From Bdellovibrio sp. (GTDB lineage Bacteria > Bdellovibrionota > Bacteriovoracia > Bacteriovoracales > Bacteriovoracaceae): 64,000 bases of DNA. The notes below the pieces were generated by a model. The model made no database searches. It had not been told where the DNA came from and saw only the letters and a list, made by a program, of their open reading frames with translations. The position numbers and the translations under genes are program-made. The stretch lies in NCBI GenBank assembly GCA_016187935.1, contig JACPIU010000026.1, forward strand, positions 1 to 64,000. The letters are read 5' to 3'. Position 1 is the first letter of the stretch. Each line of letters starts with the position of its first letter. Below, piece after piece: positions 28,357 to 38,396 of the stretch.

Positions 28357-29328
28357 ATGGTTAATCTAGATATAGAAAAACTAAAATCAGGTGACCCCCG
28401 AACTTTGGCCCGTGCCATCACTCTAATTGAAAGTCAAAATCCCAAACATCGCCGTGATTCTAAAAAAATTTTGAAAGCGGTTTCGCAGGTTAAAAAATCT
28501 TCTTTTCGTATAAGCATTAGCGGAGCCCCCGGTGCTGGAAAATCCACCCTCATTGAAAGTTTAGGTCTTCATCTTCTCGAGCATGGTCATAAAGTTGCTG
28601 TCCTAACAATCGATCCCACATCGCCTATCTCCGGCGGAAGTATTTTGGGTGATAAGATACGAATGGAAAAACTTTCGGCCCAACCTAACGCCTTTATTCG
28701 TCCCTCACCAACCGGCCTACATATGGGAGGCGCTACCAATCGGACGCGTGAAGCCATTCTTCTTTGCGAAATCGCCGGATTTGATATCATCATGGTTGAA
28801 ACTGTTGGTGTGGGCCAAACTGAATATCAGGTAAAAGATATGATTGATGCCTTTGTCTTGGCAGTCTCGCCCTTATCCGGGGATTCTATTCAAGGTATGA
28901 AAAAAGGTATCCTTGAGTTGGCCGATATCGTTCTTATTACCAAAGCCGATGGAACGAGCAAGAATTTGGCCGAAATAACACTCAACGATTATAAAAATTC
29001 CATGAAACTTATCTTTCGAAAAGACCAATGGATTCCGCCTGTCATGGCGATAAGTTCGGTAGATAAAACCGGGATTCCCGAACTCTGGATCAGTTTACAG
29101 CATTTCCTCGCATTCAAACAATCAACAGGTACACTGGAAAAGGATAGAATGAGACAAAAAGTGATCTGGATTCAAGACCTCTGTTGGGAAGCTATTCGCG
29201 AGCGATTTAAGCCCAAACTTGAAAGTCCCAGAATGCAAAAGAAATTGTTTAAACTGCTTAGTAAGGACACAATGAATCCAAATCAGATCGCAGACATTAT
29301 TCTCAAACAGATCGAGCTTAAACGCTAA
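28357..29328 (+). CDS. meaB: MeaB/ArgK GTPase, methylmalonyl-CoA mutase chaperone
   Basis: 323-residue G3E GTPase that gates cobalamin loading of the mutase and protects it from inactivation. Motifs are ISGAPGAGKSTLIESLG (Walker A), MVETVGVGQTEYQVKD (switch/Walker B), and LITKAD (base recognition). It begins 3 nt after the mcm stop in the same operon. The C-terminal dimerisation arm is present (RFKPKLESPRMQKKLF). Its 3' end overlaps the convergent gene at 29318 by 11 nt. Confidence 0.95.
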   Translation: MVNLDIEKLKSGDPRTLARAITLIESQNPKHRRDSKKILKAVSQVKKSSFRISISGAPGAGKSTLIESLGLHLLEHGHKVAVLTIDPTSPISGGSILGDKIRMEKLSAQPNAFIRPSPTGLHMGGATNRTREAILLCEIAGFDIIMVETVGVGQTEYQVKDMIDAFVLAVSPLSGDSIQGMKKGILELADIVLITKADGTSKNLAEITLNDYKNSMKLIFRKDQWIPPVMAISSVDKTGIPELWISLQHFLAFKQSTGTLEKDRMRQKVIWIQDLCWEAIRERFKPKLESPRMQKKLFKLLSKDTMNPNQIADIILKQIELKR

Positions 29329-29959
29329 CTGCTTCGCCTGAATCTCGTTCTTGGTTTCTCCTTTCTCCACCATTATCTTGAGACGAATTGCGAGGGCCAT
29401 CAAATATTCTCGTATTATCAGAAACGAGACCACGTTCTTCCATTTCCGGAAGAACTTTTACCATTCTCTGCGTATCGCGGTTAAAGACCCATAATTTATC
29501 GGCCGATAACTCATGACGATTGACGATCGTTGCAGAATGCTTCCTGCAAAAGAGAGGAATGATTCCGCACTCTTCCCATTTACTTTCCCCATTCAGTGGA
29601 TTGTTAAAAAAATCATAATAGAGGTCAAGATTGGAAGATGAATTCATCATATTAACAAATCCGCGGGCCTCATCCTGTTCATCAAACCATGCCGAAATTT
29701 CTTTGTTGTAAGTAGAACCGTCAAGCCTAGTTACTTTAACAGTAATAATGGCCTTTCCATCATAATCGCTAAAAACATTTCGATACTTGGTACCACTTCC
29801 TAAGCGTACACTCAAGATCTCACTTGTCACATAGTTTTTATACGTATCTGTTCCATCATTACGCCTATAATACTCGTAATCGACCAAGTTATTCGCTGCC
29901 TGAGATTCACTTACAAGAATTCCAATAAACAAGCTTACAAATGCTATTAATCTAAACAT
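29318..29959 (-). CDS. Secreted protein of unknown function
   Basis: 213 residues from ATG 29959, with GGGGTG 6 nt upstream. A signal peptide of about 21 residues (MFRLIAFVSLFIGILVSESQA, cut after AQA-like SQA) is followed by a mature chain rich in Asn, Arg and acidic residues. There are two cysteines (EECGIIPLFC) and no domain I recognise. The sequence YEYYRRNDG opens the mature part. Possibly a periplasmic or outer-membrane-associated protein; the function is open. Confidence 0.7.
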   Translation of the reverse strand: MFRLIAFVSLFIGILVSESQAANNLVDYEYYRRNDGTDTYKNYVTSEILSVRLGSGTKYRNVFSDYDGKAIITVKVTRLDGSTYNKEISAWFDEQDEARGFVNMMNSSSNLDLYYDFFNNPLNGESKWEECGIIPLFCRKHSATIVNRHELSADKLWVFNRDTQRMVKVLPEMEERGLVSDNTRIFDGPRNSSQDNGGERRNQERDSGEAVSV

Positions 29960-30138
29960 ATTTCTCACCCCTTTCCCTTTGTAATATTTCAATGCACATC
30001 GGATGCCAAAATACTCACTGTCAACAATGCGAAAAGAGGTTGAACAACTGTCAAAAATTTAGACATGTTATAAAAATTGACTTAAATCCATCCATTCCTG
30101 ATAAATGGTAATCAAACTAGGCACAAAAAAATAGATAT

Positions 30139-30675
30139 TTATTTGGTAACGACTTTAAAATTCAATACCACTTCATCGTGAATCATTTTATCGCCTAAAC
30201 TTTTAAAGAAGCTTCCTGAACCATAAATCATGTCGAATTTAGTTCGATCAAATTTTAATATACCAGAATACTCGCTATCCTTTTTAGCCACTTTAAAGGA
30301 CACGGGATTTGTCTTTCCTTTGATCGTTAAATCAGCAGTTACATGATCACCTTCAACTTTCCTAACGATTAACTTTGATTCAGGAAATTTTTGAATGTCA
30401 AAGAAATCAGAACTTTTCAAATGAGTTATCAATTTTTCACGCCATTCTCCCGTTTGATCTGTATTTGTAATCGAGTTCATATCCATAATGAACTCTCCAC
30501 CTTTGAGTTTCCCTTGATCAAATTCGAGTTTGCCGCTCTTTAGAGCAATTGTTCCAATGTGTTTTCCGGTGACTTTTGTTCCCAGCCACTCAAAATGACT
30601 TCTAGCAATATCCACCTCATCCCCCCATAGCGCTGAAAAGGTCAATAGCGAGCAGACAATTGTTAATAACTTCAT
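30139..30675 (-). CDS. yceI: YceI family periplasmic lipid-binding protein
   Basis: 178 residues. A signal peptide MKLLTIVCSLLTFSALWG is followed by the YceI (polyisoprenoid-binding lipocalin-like) fold, here RSHFEWLGTKVTGKHIGT, then GGEFIMDMNSITNTD and HLKSSDFFDIQKFPES with the family strand pattern. It probably binds an isoprenoid or other lipid in the periplasm. AGGAG lies 6 nt before the ATG. It may be a single-gene unit; it follows the biotin-carboxylase operon on the same strand with a 117-nt gap. Confidence 0.92.
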   Translation of the reverse strand: MKLLTIVCSLLTFSALWGDEVDIARSHFEWLGTKVTGKHIGTIALKSGKLEFDQGKLKGGEFIMDMNSITNTDQTGEWREKLITHLKSSDFFDIQKFPESKLIVRKVEGDHVTADLTIKGKTNPVSFKVAKKDSEYSGILKFDRTKFDMIYGSGSFFKSLGDKMIHDEVVLNFKVVTK

Positions 30676-30713
30676 TCAATTCTCCTAAATAATGATTGTA
30701 ACAATTTTACATC

Positions 30714-30730
30714 GCTCATATTTTATGAGC
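30714..30730. other. Perfect 7-bp inverted repeat upstream of yceI
   Basis: GCTCATA-ttt-TATGAGC is a perfect palindrome about 40 nt before the yceI start codon and after the BCCP gene end. No U-run follows on the minus strand, so it is not a classic terminator. It may be an operator or part of a leader. Confidence 0.4.
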
Positions 30731-30791
30731 ACTAAACGAATGCTAGACAATGAAATTATTATGCTTCTAATGAATATGTTTGCAGTAAATT

Positions 30792-31307
30792 CTAAACTTT
30801 CTCTTCCAAGGTCATCATGGCCACACCTTGTTCAAGTGCCTGACCTTCACTCACAAAAATTTCTTTGACGATTCCATCGGCATTTGACTTGACTTCATTT
30901 TCCATCTTCATGGCCTCGAGAATAAGCAGAGTTTGGCCTTTTTGAACCTGATCTCCCACCTTCACAGCAATTTTCACGACTTTGCCCGGCATTTGAGTCA
31001 CGAGGCCACTATCTGCTGAACTGTCCATACCTGAAGGTTTATATCCTCGATAGACATTATAAAGGCGATTTACGTTTAGAAAGACCTTTGGCAGTTCCTG
31101 ACGTGCCAATTTTTTCCAATGGATGTTATCCATGGAAACAAAATACTGACCTGCTAACCTCCGCACGAAAACATGTGCGACATTTGTTTCATGGTTATCA
31201 ACGACAGTAGCAAATTCAAATTCAACCAATTCGCTCGAATGCACAATAGTTTTCTTCAAATCAATACAGTGCTCATTTTTTTCTTTATCTATCAGATATG
31301 TTCTCAT
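30792..31307 (-). CDS. Biotin carboxyl carrier protein of the acyl-CoA carboxylase
   Basis: 171 residues. A beta-rich N-terminal part (1-95) precedes a biotinyl domain (100-171) with EAMKMENE; Lys134 should be biotinylated. The carrier swings between the carboxylase and the transferase encoded upstream. In most propionyl-CoA carboxylase alpha chains this domain is the C-terminus of the biotin carboxylase protein; here it is separate. The ATG overlaps the preceding stop by 4 nt (ATGA). The birA gene at 1893 would supply the ligase. Confidence 0.93.
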   Translation of the reverse strand: MRTYLIDKEKNEHCIDLKKTIVHSSELVEFEFATVVDNHETNVAHVFVRRLAGQYFVSMDNIHWKKLARQELPKVFLNVNRLYNVYRGYKPSGMDSSADSGLVTQMPGKVVKIAVKVGDQVQKGQTLLILEAMKMENEVKSNADGIVKEIFVSEGQALEQGVAMMTLEEKV

Positions 31308-32734
31308 CGACCAAACCTCCTGACCTCAATCGTCGCAAGCACTTGGTAGACACGATGATGGTCAAAGTCTGTATTGATTTTTTCTTGAGGTTTAAATTCT
31401 GCAATATAATTTGTGTTGTAATGACCTGAAAGGAAATGCTCTTCTCGTAAAATCTCTTTTAAAAGCGGGATATTGGTTTTCAAACCCTCAATGAATAAGC
31501 CGTCCAGTGCCGCCCGCATCTTTCTCAAGGCCACATCGCGAATGATTCCCTTTGCTACTAATTTTCCAACCATCGGATCAAAATCTGGAGTAACCTGAAG
31601 TCCTTTATATAGACAGTTATCAAATCGTGTTCCTTGAGGAAAATTCGTCTCGAAACCAGTAACTTTACCTGGTGCTGGTAGCATGGTTATCGGATCTTCG
31701 GCACAAATCCGGCACTCTATGGCATGGCCAGTTCGCTTAATCCACTCCTGGGAAGGAATTCCCAATGATTCACCAAAGGCCCCTTGGATCATGCAGACAA
31801 TCAAGTCAACTCCAGTTATTTCTTCTGTTATTGGGTGCTCCACTTGAATCCTGGTATTCATCTCAAGAAAATAGAAATTACGATCTGCACCCATCACAAA
31901 CTCAACAGTGCCGGCAGAATCATAACCAACAGCTCGTGCCAGAGTCACGGCCGTATTGCACAAACGTTTTCTCAATTCCTCATCTTCACCAACAAAAGGA
32001 CTTGGAGCTTCTTCAATAATCTTTTGATGCCGACGCTGAATGGAGCACTCGCGCTCAAAGAAATGATAAACATTGCCCTTTTTGTCTGCCAAAATCTGAA
32101 CTTCGATGTGATGTGGATTAAGAATATACTTTTCAACTAAAAGTTCTGCATTGGCAAAGCTAGCAAGAGCTTCTCTGCCAACCGCTTCAAAATTCTTTAA
32201 GATGTCCTGGTCAGAGTCGCAGCGACGCATCCCTCTTCCACCACCGCCAGCAACTGCTTTGAGCAGAACTGGATAACCGATTTGCTTAGCAATTTTGATC
32301 GCTTCTTCAACAGTCGGAATTGCTTGAGTAGACCCAGGAACAACGGGAACACCTGCTTTTTTTGCGATTTCTTTACTTGTCGCCTTATCTCCCATGGACT
32401 TAATGGCCTTGGGGTTTGGTCCGATGAAGACAATACCGGCCTCTTCGCAAGCTGAAGCAAAGGTACCATTCTCAGATAAAAATCCATAGCCAGGATGAAT
32501 GCCGTCAATCCGGTGATCTTCAGCCAATTTTAAAATTTTTTGGATATCAAGATATGTTTCTCTATTGTTTTTTCCTGGCAAGAACACCCATTCATCACAA
32601 AACTCCAAATGTTTTGCATTCACCTCAAAATCCGTCCATATTCCAACGGACGTGTAACCTAATTCTCGGCAAGCGCGCGCAATACGTGTGGCGATTTCAC
32701 CCCGATTGGCAATAAGAATTCTTTTCGTGTTCAT
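31304..32734 (-). CDS. accC: Biotin carboxylase subunit of acyl-CoA (propionyl/acetyl-CoA) carboxylase
   Basis: 476 residues, ATP-grasp biotin carboxylase: [18 protein letters not shown] (N-terminus), [13 protein letters not shown] (ATP loop) and [18 protein letters not shown] (catalytic core). Length is near that of AccC (about 450) and short of a full PccA chain, since the carrier is a separate gene. It overlaps both neighbours by 4 nt (ATGA), the mark of tight coupling. Its neighbour pccB and the mcm-meaB genes favour propionyl-CoA as substrate. Confidence 0.95.
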   Translation of the reverse strand: MNTKRILIANRGEIATRIARACRELGYTSVGIWTDFEVNAKHLEFCDEWVFLPGKNNRETYLDIQKILKLAEDHRIDGIHPGYGFLSENGTFASACEEAGIVFIGPNPKAIKSMGDKATSKEIAKKAGVPVVPGSTQAIPTVEEAIKIAKQIGYPVLLKAVAGGGGRGMRRCDSDQDILKNFEAVGREALASFANAELLVEKYILNPHHIEVQILADKKGNVYHFFERECSIQRRHQKIIEEAPSPFVGEDEELRKRLCNTAVTLARAVGYDSAGTVEFVMGADRNFYFLEMNTRIQVEHPITEEITGVDLIVCMIQGAFGESLGIPSQEWIKRTGHAIECRICAEDPITMLPAPGKVTGFETNFPQGTRFDNCLYKGLQVTPDFDPMVGKLVAKGIIRDVALRKMRAALDGLFIEGLKTNIPLLKEILREEHFLSGHYNTNYIAEFKPQEKINTDFDHHRVYQVLATIEVRRFGR

Positions 32735-34293
32735 AGTTGGATATTCCCGTGTTTACGTCTCGGAAGTTCGACTTTTTTGTTCTTCAGAACAATTAAATAT
32801 TGATACAAGCGTCGCCGAGTTTCCTCAGGTAAAATAACTGAATCAACATATCCCAACTCCGCCGCGCGATATGGATTGGCAAATTCATCTTCATAGGCCT
32901 TAACAAGTTCGGCCTTCTTTTTTTCAAATGCAGCACCCTTAAGTCCTTCCAGTTCTTTTCTAAAGACAATACTAACAGCACCTTCGGCACCCATGACGGC
33001 AATCTCAGCTGTTGGGTAGGCCAAATTGATATCGGCCTTAAGATGCTTACTGGCCATCACATCATAAGCCCCGCCATAGGCCTTTCTTGTAATCAAAGTG
33101 ATAAGTGGAACAGTGGCCTCTGCAAAAGCATAAAGAAGTTTAGAGCCATGCTTTATGATCCCACCATATTCTTGGACTGTTCCGGGCAAGAATCCTGGTA
33201 CATCCACCAAGGTGACAATAGGAATTTCAAAAGCATCACAAAAACGCACAAACCTCGCTGCTTTAATCGAGGCATCAATATCGAGAACTCCGGCCATGAC
33301 AGCGGGTTGATTGGCAACTACCCCAATCTTAATCCCCCCAATAGCACCAAATCCGCAGATCATATTTTTAGCAAAATCTTTGTGTACCTCTAAAAAATGT
33401 CCGTCATCGACTACATCGAAGATAATTTCACGCATATCATAGGGACGCTTGGGATTAGCTGGGACAACATATTTTATTTTGTTATTGTCACGATGAACTG
33501 GATCGGATGTGGGGCGCAAAGTTGCTTTGGGGAAATTGGAGGGAGGAATAAAAGTGAAAAGTTCACGCACCCGCTCAAAGCACTCATCTTCGGTTTTGCA
33601 TCGAAATTGCGCCACCCCTGAACGTTCACTATGGGTCTTAGCGCCACCCAGCTCTTCCTTCGTGACCTCCTCATGGGTCACTGTCTTAATAACATCAGGA
33701 CCTGTAACAAACATATAAGATGTTTGCTCCACCATAAAAATATAATCCGTGATGGCAGGAGAATAAACCGCGCCACCAGCACAAGGTCCCATAATCAAAC
33801 TAATTTGAGGAATGACCCCGGAAGATTTTACGTTACGATAAAAAATATCTGCATAACCTGCCAGCGATTCCACACCTTCTTGAATTCGTGCCCCACCTGA
33901 ATCGTTAATGCCGATGATCGGAATACGATTTTCGAGCGCAAAATCCATTATCTTGCAGATTTTTTTGGCATGGGCCGCACCTAATGCTCCTCCCCAGCAT
34001 GTAAAATCCTGGGAAAAAATGGCCACGCGTTGGGAATCGATGGCGCCTATTCCCGTAATCACTCCGTCACCTAAAAATTTATCCTTGTCTAGGCCAAATT
34101 GATTACATCGATGGACAACAAATCGATCAAATTCAATAAAACTACCAGGATCAAGCAGACGCTCCACTCGTTCACGCGCAATATATTTCCCTTGCTCATG
34201 TTGTTTTTTTATTTTTTCTTCACCACCACCAAGTTTGGCAAGACGGCGTTTTTCAACAAGAAGCTGACGCTTCTCTTCTAAAATATCTGACAT
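32731..34293 (-). CDS. pccB: Carboxyltransferase, propionyl-CoA carboxylase beta-type
   Basis: 520 residues, both crotonase-like halves: [59 protein letters not shown], then [21 protein letters not shown] and [15 protein letters not shown] in the second half. It moves the carboxyl group from biotin to the acyl-CoA. A GGAGG ribosome site lies 6 nt before the ATG. The promoter and palindrome at 34304-34347 precede it. First gene of the three-gene carboxylase operon; it feeds the methylmalonyl-CoA mutase of the divergent/convergent block at 26-29 kb. Confidence 0.95.
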   Translation of the reverse strand: MSDILEEKRQLLVEKRRLAKLGGGEEKIKKQHEQGKYIARERVERLLDPGSFIEFDRFVVHRCNQFGLDKDKFLGDGVITGIGAIDSQRVAIFSQDFTCWGGALGAAHAKKICKIMDFALENRIPIIGINDSGGARIQEGVESLAGYADIFYRNVKSSGVIPQISLIMGPCAGGAVYSPAITDYIFMVEQTSYMFVTGPDVIKTVTHEEVTKEELGGAKTHSERSGVAQFRCKTEDECFERVRELFTFIPPSNFPKATLRPTSDPVHRDNNKIKYVVPANPKRPYDMREIIFDVVDDGHFLEVHKDFAKNMICGFGAIGGIKIGVVANQPAVMAGVLDIDASIKAARFVRFCDAFEIPIVTLVDVPGFLPGTVQEYGGIIKHGSKLLYAFAEATVPLITLITRKAYGGAYDVMASKHLKADINLAYPTAEIAVMGAEGAVSIVFRKELEGLKGAAFEKKKAELVKAYEDEFANPYRAAELGYVDSVILPEETRRRLYQYLIVLKNKKVELPRRKHGNIQL

Positions 34294-34303
34294 GGTAAAC
34301 CTC

Positions 34304-34316
34304 CACAGGGCCTGTG
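34304..34316. promoter_or_regulatory. Palindrome at the start of the pccB transcript (candidate operator)
   Basis: CACAGG-G-CCTGTG is a perfect 13-nt inverted repeat that sits between the candidate -10 box (34320-34325) and the Shine-Dalgarno GGAGG (34300-34304). A site around +1 is a common place for a repressor operator; it could also be a small leader hairpin that touches the ribosome site. Confidence 0.45.
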
Positions 34317-34319
34317 TAT

Positions 34320-34347
34320 TCTATACCTTCGCCCGAGTGGAGGCCAA
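34320..34347 (-). promoter_or_regulatory. Candidate promoter of the pccB operon
   Basis: On the minus strand TTGGCC (34342-34347) is separated by 16 nt from TATAGA (34320-34325), about 25-30 nt before the ATG at 34293. The -35 is moderate (4 of 6) and the -10 is 4 of 6, with TAGAAT as an overlapping alternative. A perfect palindrome follows directly. Confidence 0.4.
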
Positions 34348-34411
34348 AAAATTTCTCTGTTTAGGGAGCACTGAATGCCAGCATGATAGCAAAGTATATA
34401 AGCTTTTGACG

Positions 34412-35983
34412 CTATTCGCCAGCAGCCTTTCGTCGTTTATCTAATCCGTATTTTTCAACCTTCATAATCAAGCTTGCCCGACTAATGCCAAGCTCTTTAG
34501 AAAGCTTTGATTTATTGAAATTACACCGCTTAAGGCCTTCACGGATCATCAGGCCCTCTAGTTCTTCAAGGGCCTCTTTGAGGCTACCGGAGGTATTTAC
34601 TCCACGAGCGACTGCGCCTTGATGCATCCCATGTTCCAGAATTCTCGGACTTAAAAGTTCCGGAGTAATTGTTTTCTCCGGTCCGGCCAAGACAACCAGA
34701 CGCTCGACTTCGTTTTCCAACTCGCGCACATTTCCTGGCCAGGGATAATCGAGCATTTTTTCTAATGTTTTCTTTGAAAGAACCTTGGTTTGCACTCCCG
34801 ACTCTGCACAACGCTTTTCCAAAAAATGATCAGTTAATAATGGTATATCCTCACCTCGTTCACGTAAGGGCGGAATATGAACATTAATAACATTAATACG
34901 ATAAAAGAGATCTTCGCGGAACTCTCCTTTAACCATCATTTCTTTTATATTTTTATTAGTTGCGGCCACGATACGGACATCACCTTTTCTTGGTGTTGAA
35001 GCCCCCACAGGTAGGAATGTACCTTCCTGTAACACTCTTAAGAGTTTTACCTGCATGCTCAAGCTCGTATCACCAATTTCATCGAGGAATAGGGTTCCAC
35101 CATGAGCCATTTCAAAAAGACCTTTTTTATCCTTGATCGCACCTGTAAACGCCCCTTTCACATGGCCAAACAACTCAGAATCGAGCAAATTATCGTTAAA
35201 GGCAGAGCAGTTAATGGCCAAAAACATGCTATCTTTTCGAGGTGAATAAAAATGAATTGCCTTGGCAACAAGTTCCTTACCAGTACCATTATCCCCTTGA
35301 ATGAATACTGAAGATTCCGAACTAGAAATCTTTTCCAAAAGACGATAAATGTTCTGCATACCTTTAGATTTACCAATCATCATATGATAGCGGTATTTGT
35401 CACCCAATTCTGAATTCAACTCATGAATTCGATTTTCCCGCTTCGTAATTTCCTCATGAAAAGTCACAACTTCACCGGAGACCAATTCTACCAGTTCTTT
35501 TAGATATTCGACGTCTGCAGGACTCAGCTTTCTCAAATGATGAAGCGCGGACTTAGCATCTTCTACGGAAGACCCACATTCCACCATTTTTTGGGCGACT
35601 ACGTCTAATTCTTGAGAAGTAATCGAATCACTAAGCCATGGATAGGCGATGATAGCGCCCATAAATTCGCCATCAATCATGATTTTTGAAGCCATCATTT
35701 TAACTTGCGGAAAAAATGAATCGAAAACCAGCGTAGCTGATGGTGCCTCTATAAGTTCCTCGGCAAGTTTTTCTAAATCTTGCCCTAAATATTCATAACC
35801 ATACTTCATCGACATGACCACTTTCATGAGATGATTTCTAAAAGTGTGATTCTTTTCCAAATGGCGGCTTTGAATTTTAAAATGCTGATCGATATAAATA
35901 AGTTCCACGCCAAACCACCGACCCAGAATTTGATCAAGTTTTGCTACGACATGAAGACTGCTAATCTCTTTCCAATTCATCAT
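34412..35983 (-). CDS. Sigma-54 dependent transcriptional regulator
   Basis: 523 residues. The N-terminal sensor part (1-200) has no receiver domain; it resembles a GAF-like or unknown ligand domain followed by a coiled coil. The AAA+ domain has Walker A GDNGTGKELVAK, the sigma-54 loop GAFTGA, Walker B GGTLFLDEIGD and a FYRINVINVHIPPLRER segment. It ends in a Fis-type helix-turn-helix (KSKLSKELGISRASLIMKVEKYG). It should activate sigma-54 promoters on an unknown signal. AGGAG lies 6 nt before the ATG at 35983. It stands alone between the pcc operon and rplQ. Confidence 0.93.
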   Translation of the reverse strand: MMNWKEISSLHVVAKLDQILGRWFGVELIYIDQHFKIQSRHLEKNHTFRNHLMKVVMSMKYGYEYLGQDLEKLAEELIEAPSATLVFDSFFPQVKMMASKIMIDGEFMGAIIAYPWLSDSITSQELDVVAQKMVECGSSVEDAKSALHHLRKLSPADVEYLKELVELVSGEVVTFHEEITKRENRIHELNSELGDKYRYHMMIGKSKGMQNIYRLLEKISSSESSVFIQGDNGTGKELVAKAIHFYSPRKDSMFLAINCSAFNDNLLDSELFGHVKGAFTGAIKDKKGLFEMAHGGTLFLDEIGDTSLSMQVKLLRVLQEGTFLPVGASTPRKGDVRIVAATNKNIKEMMVKGEFREDLFYRINVINVHIPPLRERGEDIPLLTDHFLEKRCAESGVQTKVLSKKTLEKMLDYPWPGNVRELENEVERLVVLAGPEKTITPELLSPRILEHGMHQGAVARGVNTSGSLKEALEELEGLMIREGLKRCNFNKSKLSKELGISRASLIMKVEKYGLDKRRKAAGE

Positions 35984-36257
35984 AACTTGCTCCTGGCCAA
36001 AACTTTGGCAATTCCACCATCAATTCTCAGGAATCTTATCGGTGAATTGCATAAAAGCTTTACAGTGGTACTGCTGAAGTGATTGATTTTTTTTCAGAAC
36101 GCAAGATATGGGTTGATCGGATGTTGGAAAATCAGTTGGTTACATTCTAGATGATCAAATTGTTAACAAATGTTTACCTAGATATTAACCGATGTAAATC
36201 CTCGACTGTTTAGCAAAGGCAATCTCTCTCAACGTGAAAATAAAATGACCGTGGATA
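35984..36257. other. 274-nt gap between the sigma-54 regulator and rplQ
   Basis: The region lies downstream of rplQ, the last gene of the ribosomal run, and upstream of the regulator gene on the same strand. It is AT-rich with no convincing gene, no strong terminator hairpin with a U-run and no clear sigma-54 promoter. It probably holds the regulator's promoter and a terminator I cannot identify. Confidence 0.5.
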
Positions 36258-36614
36258 TTATTCGACTAAAGCTAAATAACTCAAGGGAGCACCATCACCT
36301 AGCCTCGCATCGGCCAATTTCAAGATTCGAGTATAGCCACCTGGGCGGTTTTTAAATTTAGGTGCAACTTCTTCAAACAGTTTATTAACAGCAGCCCTGC
36401 TGTTAAGTCTTGTATACGCAAGGCGGCGATTTGCAGCTGTATCTTCTTTTGCCATTGATATTAATTTCTCAATGTATCCGCGCATAAATTGGCATTTCGT
36501 GTGAGTCGTCTTGATTTTGCCATGGTCAATAACTTCTACCGCCAAATTCCGCACAAGAGTCCGACGATGCCCAGGAGAACCCGCAATTCTATGTTTATGT
36601 TTTAAGTGTCTCAT
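36258..36614 (-). CDS. rplQ: 50S ribosomal protein L17
   Basis: 118 residues, usual length. It starts MRHLKHKHRIAGSPGHRRT, the L17 signature, and includes GGYTRILKLADARLGD near the end. It follows rpoA by 26 nt and is the last gene of the alpha operon. Confidence 0.97.
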   Translation of the reverse strand: MRHLKHKHRIAGSPGHRRTLVRNLAVEVIDHGKIKTTHTKCQFMRGYIEKLISMAKEDTAANRRLAYTRLNSRAAVNKLFEEVAPKFKNRPGGYTRILKLADARLGDGAPLSYLALVE

Positions 36615-36640
36615 AAATTAACCCCTCATCCGACTCGAAT

Positions 36641-37672
36641 CTAAGCCTTAGTTTCACTACTCTGTTTTTCTTGCATTTCTTTCATCACACCATCTACTTT
36701 CATTCCTAAACCAAGTCCCATGGTGGTCAATATTTCTTTGATTTCATTTAATGATTTGCGCCCAAAATTTTTGGTTCTCAACATCTCGCCTTCTGTTTTT
36801 GATACAAGTTCATAGATATACTTGATGTTGGCGTTCTGTAGACAGTTCGCAGAACGTACCGATAATTCCAGTTCCGAAACTGGCTTTAAAAGGAAATTAT
36901 TAATTGAACTTGTCGTTGGAACTGGCTTGTTTTCAATTCTAGTAATTTCTTCCTCGTCTTCAAAATTTAAGAATACAGCCAATTGATCACGCAAAATTTT
37001 TGCTGAATATGCCACTGCATCTTGGGGCCCAATGCCTGAATTGGTCCACACTTCAAGGGTCAGCTTATCAAAGTCAGTTCTTTTTCCAACCCGTGAATTT
37101 GTGACAGTGTAATTCACTCTATGTACTGGCGAAAATAGTGTGTCCACATAAATCCAGCCAATTGGTAAATCGAACTGCTCCTTGTTGTCCATTGCAGTAA
37201 CATAGCCTTTACCACGAGCAACCTTGAGTTCCATTTTCAAGCTACCACCAGAAGATATATTGGCGATAACATGCTCAGGGTTTAGGACTTTGGCATGACT
37301 ACTGTCAGAAATATCACCAGCAAGAACAGGGCCCTCACCGTGCTTCTCAAGAGTTAAACTGATATCTTCTTTTTCAGAAATACTAAAACGAACTTCCTTC
37401 AGGTTCAGGAGAATTTCAGAGACCTCTTCTTTTACGTTATTAATCGTACCAAATTCATGTTCAACGCCATCGATTTTAACCGCAACGATACCAGCCCCTT
37501 GCAAAGAACCAAGGAGGACTCGACGGAGAGAATTGCCCAGAGTTTGTCCATAGCCCCTTTCAAGTGGTCGAGCAATAAATTTTCCGTAATTGGTTTTGAG
37601 AGATTCAGATTCAACCTCAAGTGCTACAGGTCTGATCATGCTTGCCCAATTTTTTGCAACGTAATTAGTCAT
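36641..37672 (-). CDS. rpoA: RNA polymerase alpha subunit
   Basis: 343 residues. The N-terminal dimerisation domain ([23 protein letters not shown]) and the C-terminal domain ([29 protein letters not shown]), which binds activators and UP elements, are both complete. It nucleates polymerase assembly. It lies 77 nt after rpsD, the usual alpha-operon order. Confidence 0.98.
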   Translation of the reverse strand: MTNYVAKNWASMIRPVALEVESESLKTNYGKFIARPLERGYGQTLGNSLRRVLLGSLQGAGIVAVKIDGVEHEFGTINNVKEEVSEILLNLKEVRFSISEKEDISLTLEKHGEGPVLAGDISDSSHAKVLNPEHVIANISSGGSLKMELKVARGKGYVTAMDNKEQFDLPIGWIYVDTLFSPVHRVNYTVTNSRVGKRTDFDKLTLEVWTNSGIGPQDAVAYSAKILRDQLAVFLNFEDEEEITRIENKPVPTTSSINNFLLKPVSELELSVRSANCLQNANIKYIYELVSKTEGEMLRTKNFGRKSLNEIKEILTTMGLGLGMKVDGVMKEMQEKQSSETKA

Positions 37673-37749
37673 TATTGAACTCCCAGAAAATTTCTTTGTT
37701 CAATCACAGAGAGAGACCGTGTCTCTCGATCAAACTCTTAAACAAAAAT

Positions 37750-38376
37750 CTATTTGTTATAATACTCAACAACAAGGCGCTCTTCCACTTTAGCAGTAAT
37801 ATCGTCTCTCTTCGGGAGATCCTTGATCACGCCTGAAAATTTCCCCTTATCCACTTCAATCCATGCAGGAATTTCGCGCATACTATAAATATCCAAGCCA
37901 CCAGTAATTTTTGTCACAGATCGTGAACCTGTTTCCAAAGAAACTACATCACCCGATTTGAGAATCATGGATGGAATGTTGGCTTTCTTGCCATTCACCG
38001 TAAAATGATAATGTTTTACAAGCTGACGGGCCTCTTTTCGAGAACCGGCAAAACCAATTCGATAAACGACATTGTCCAACCGTCGTTCAATCAAACTGAG
38101 CATATTATCACCAGTAACACCTTTCATACGCAAAGCTTTAAAAAAAAGATTTCGCATTGGTCTTTCATTGAACCCATAGATTCTTTTAAGCTTCTGCTTT
38201 TCTCGCAATTGGATACCAAAGTCAGACACTTTTCCTCGACGCTGGCCATGTTGACCAGGGGGATAAGGTCGTCGCTCAATAGCGCACTTATCGGTATAGC
38301 AACGAGTACCTTTCAAAAAAAGTTTTTCATTTTCCCTTCGACACAATCTACAAACAGATTCAACATATCTCGCCAT
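37750..38376 (-). CDS. rpsD: 30S ribosomal protein S4
   Basis: 208 residues. Primary 16S binder; in many bacteria also the alpha-operon repressor. It has four N-terminal cysteines (CRLC, RCYTDKC), a zinc-binding (C+) form, followed by RRPYPPGQHGQ and an S4 RNA-binding domain (RLDNVVYRIGFAGSRKEAR). It starts 20 nt after rpsK. Confidence 0.98.
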   Translation of the reverse strand: MARYVESVCRLCRRENEKLFLKGTRCYTDKCAIERRPYPPGQHGQRRGKVSDFGIQLREKQKLKRIYGFNERPMRNLFFKALRMKGVTGDNMLSLIERRLDNVVYRIGFAGSRKEARQLVKHYHFTVNGKKANIPSMILKSGDVVSLETGSRSVTKITGGLDIYSMREIPAWIEVDKGKFSGVIKDLPKRDDITAKVEERLVVEYYNK

Positions 38377-38396
38377 ATCATCTACTCCAATCTCAC

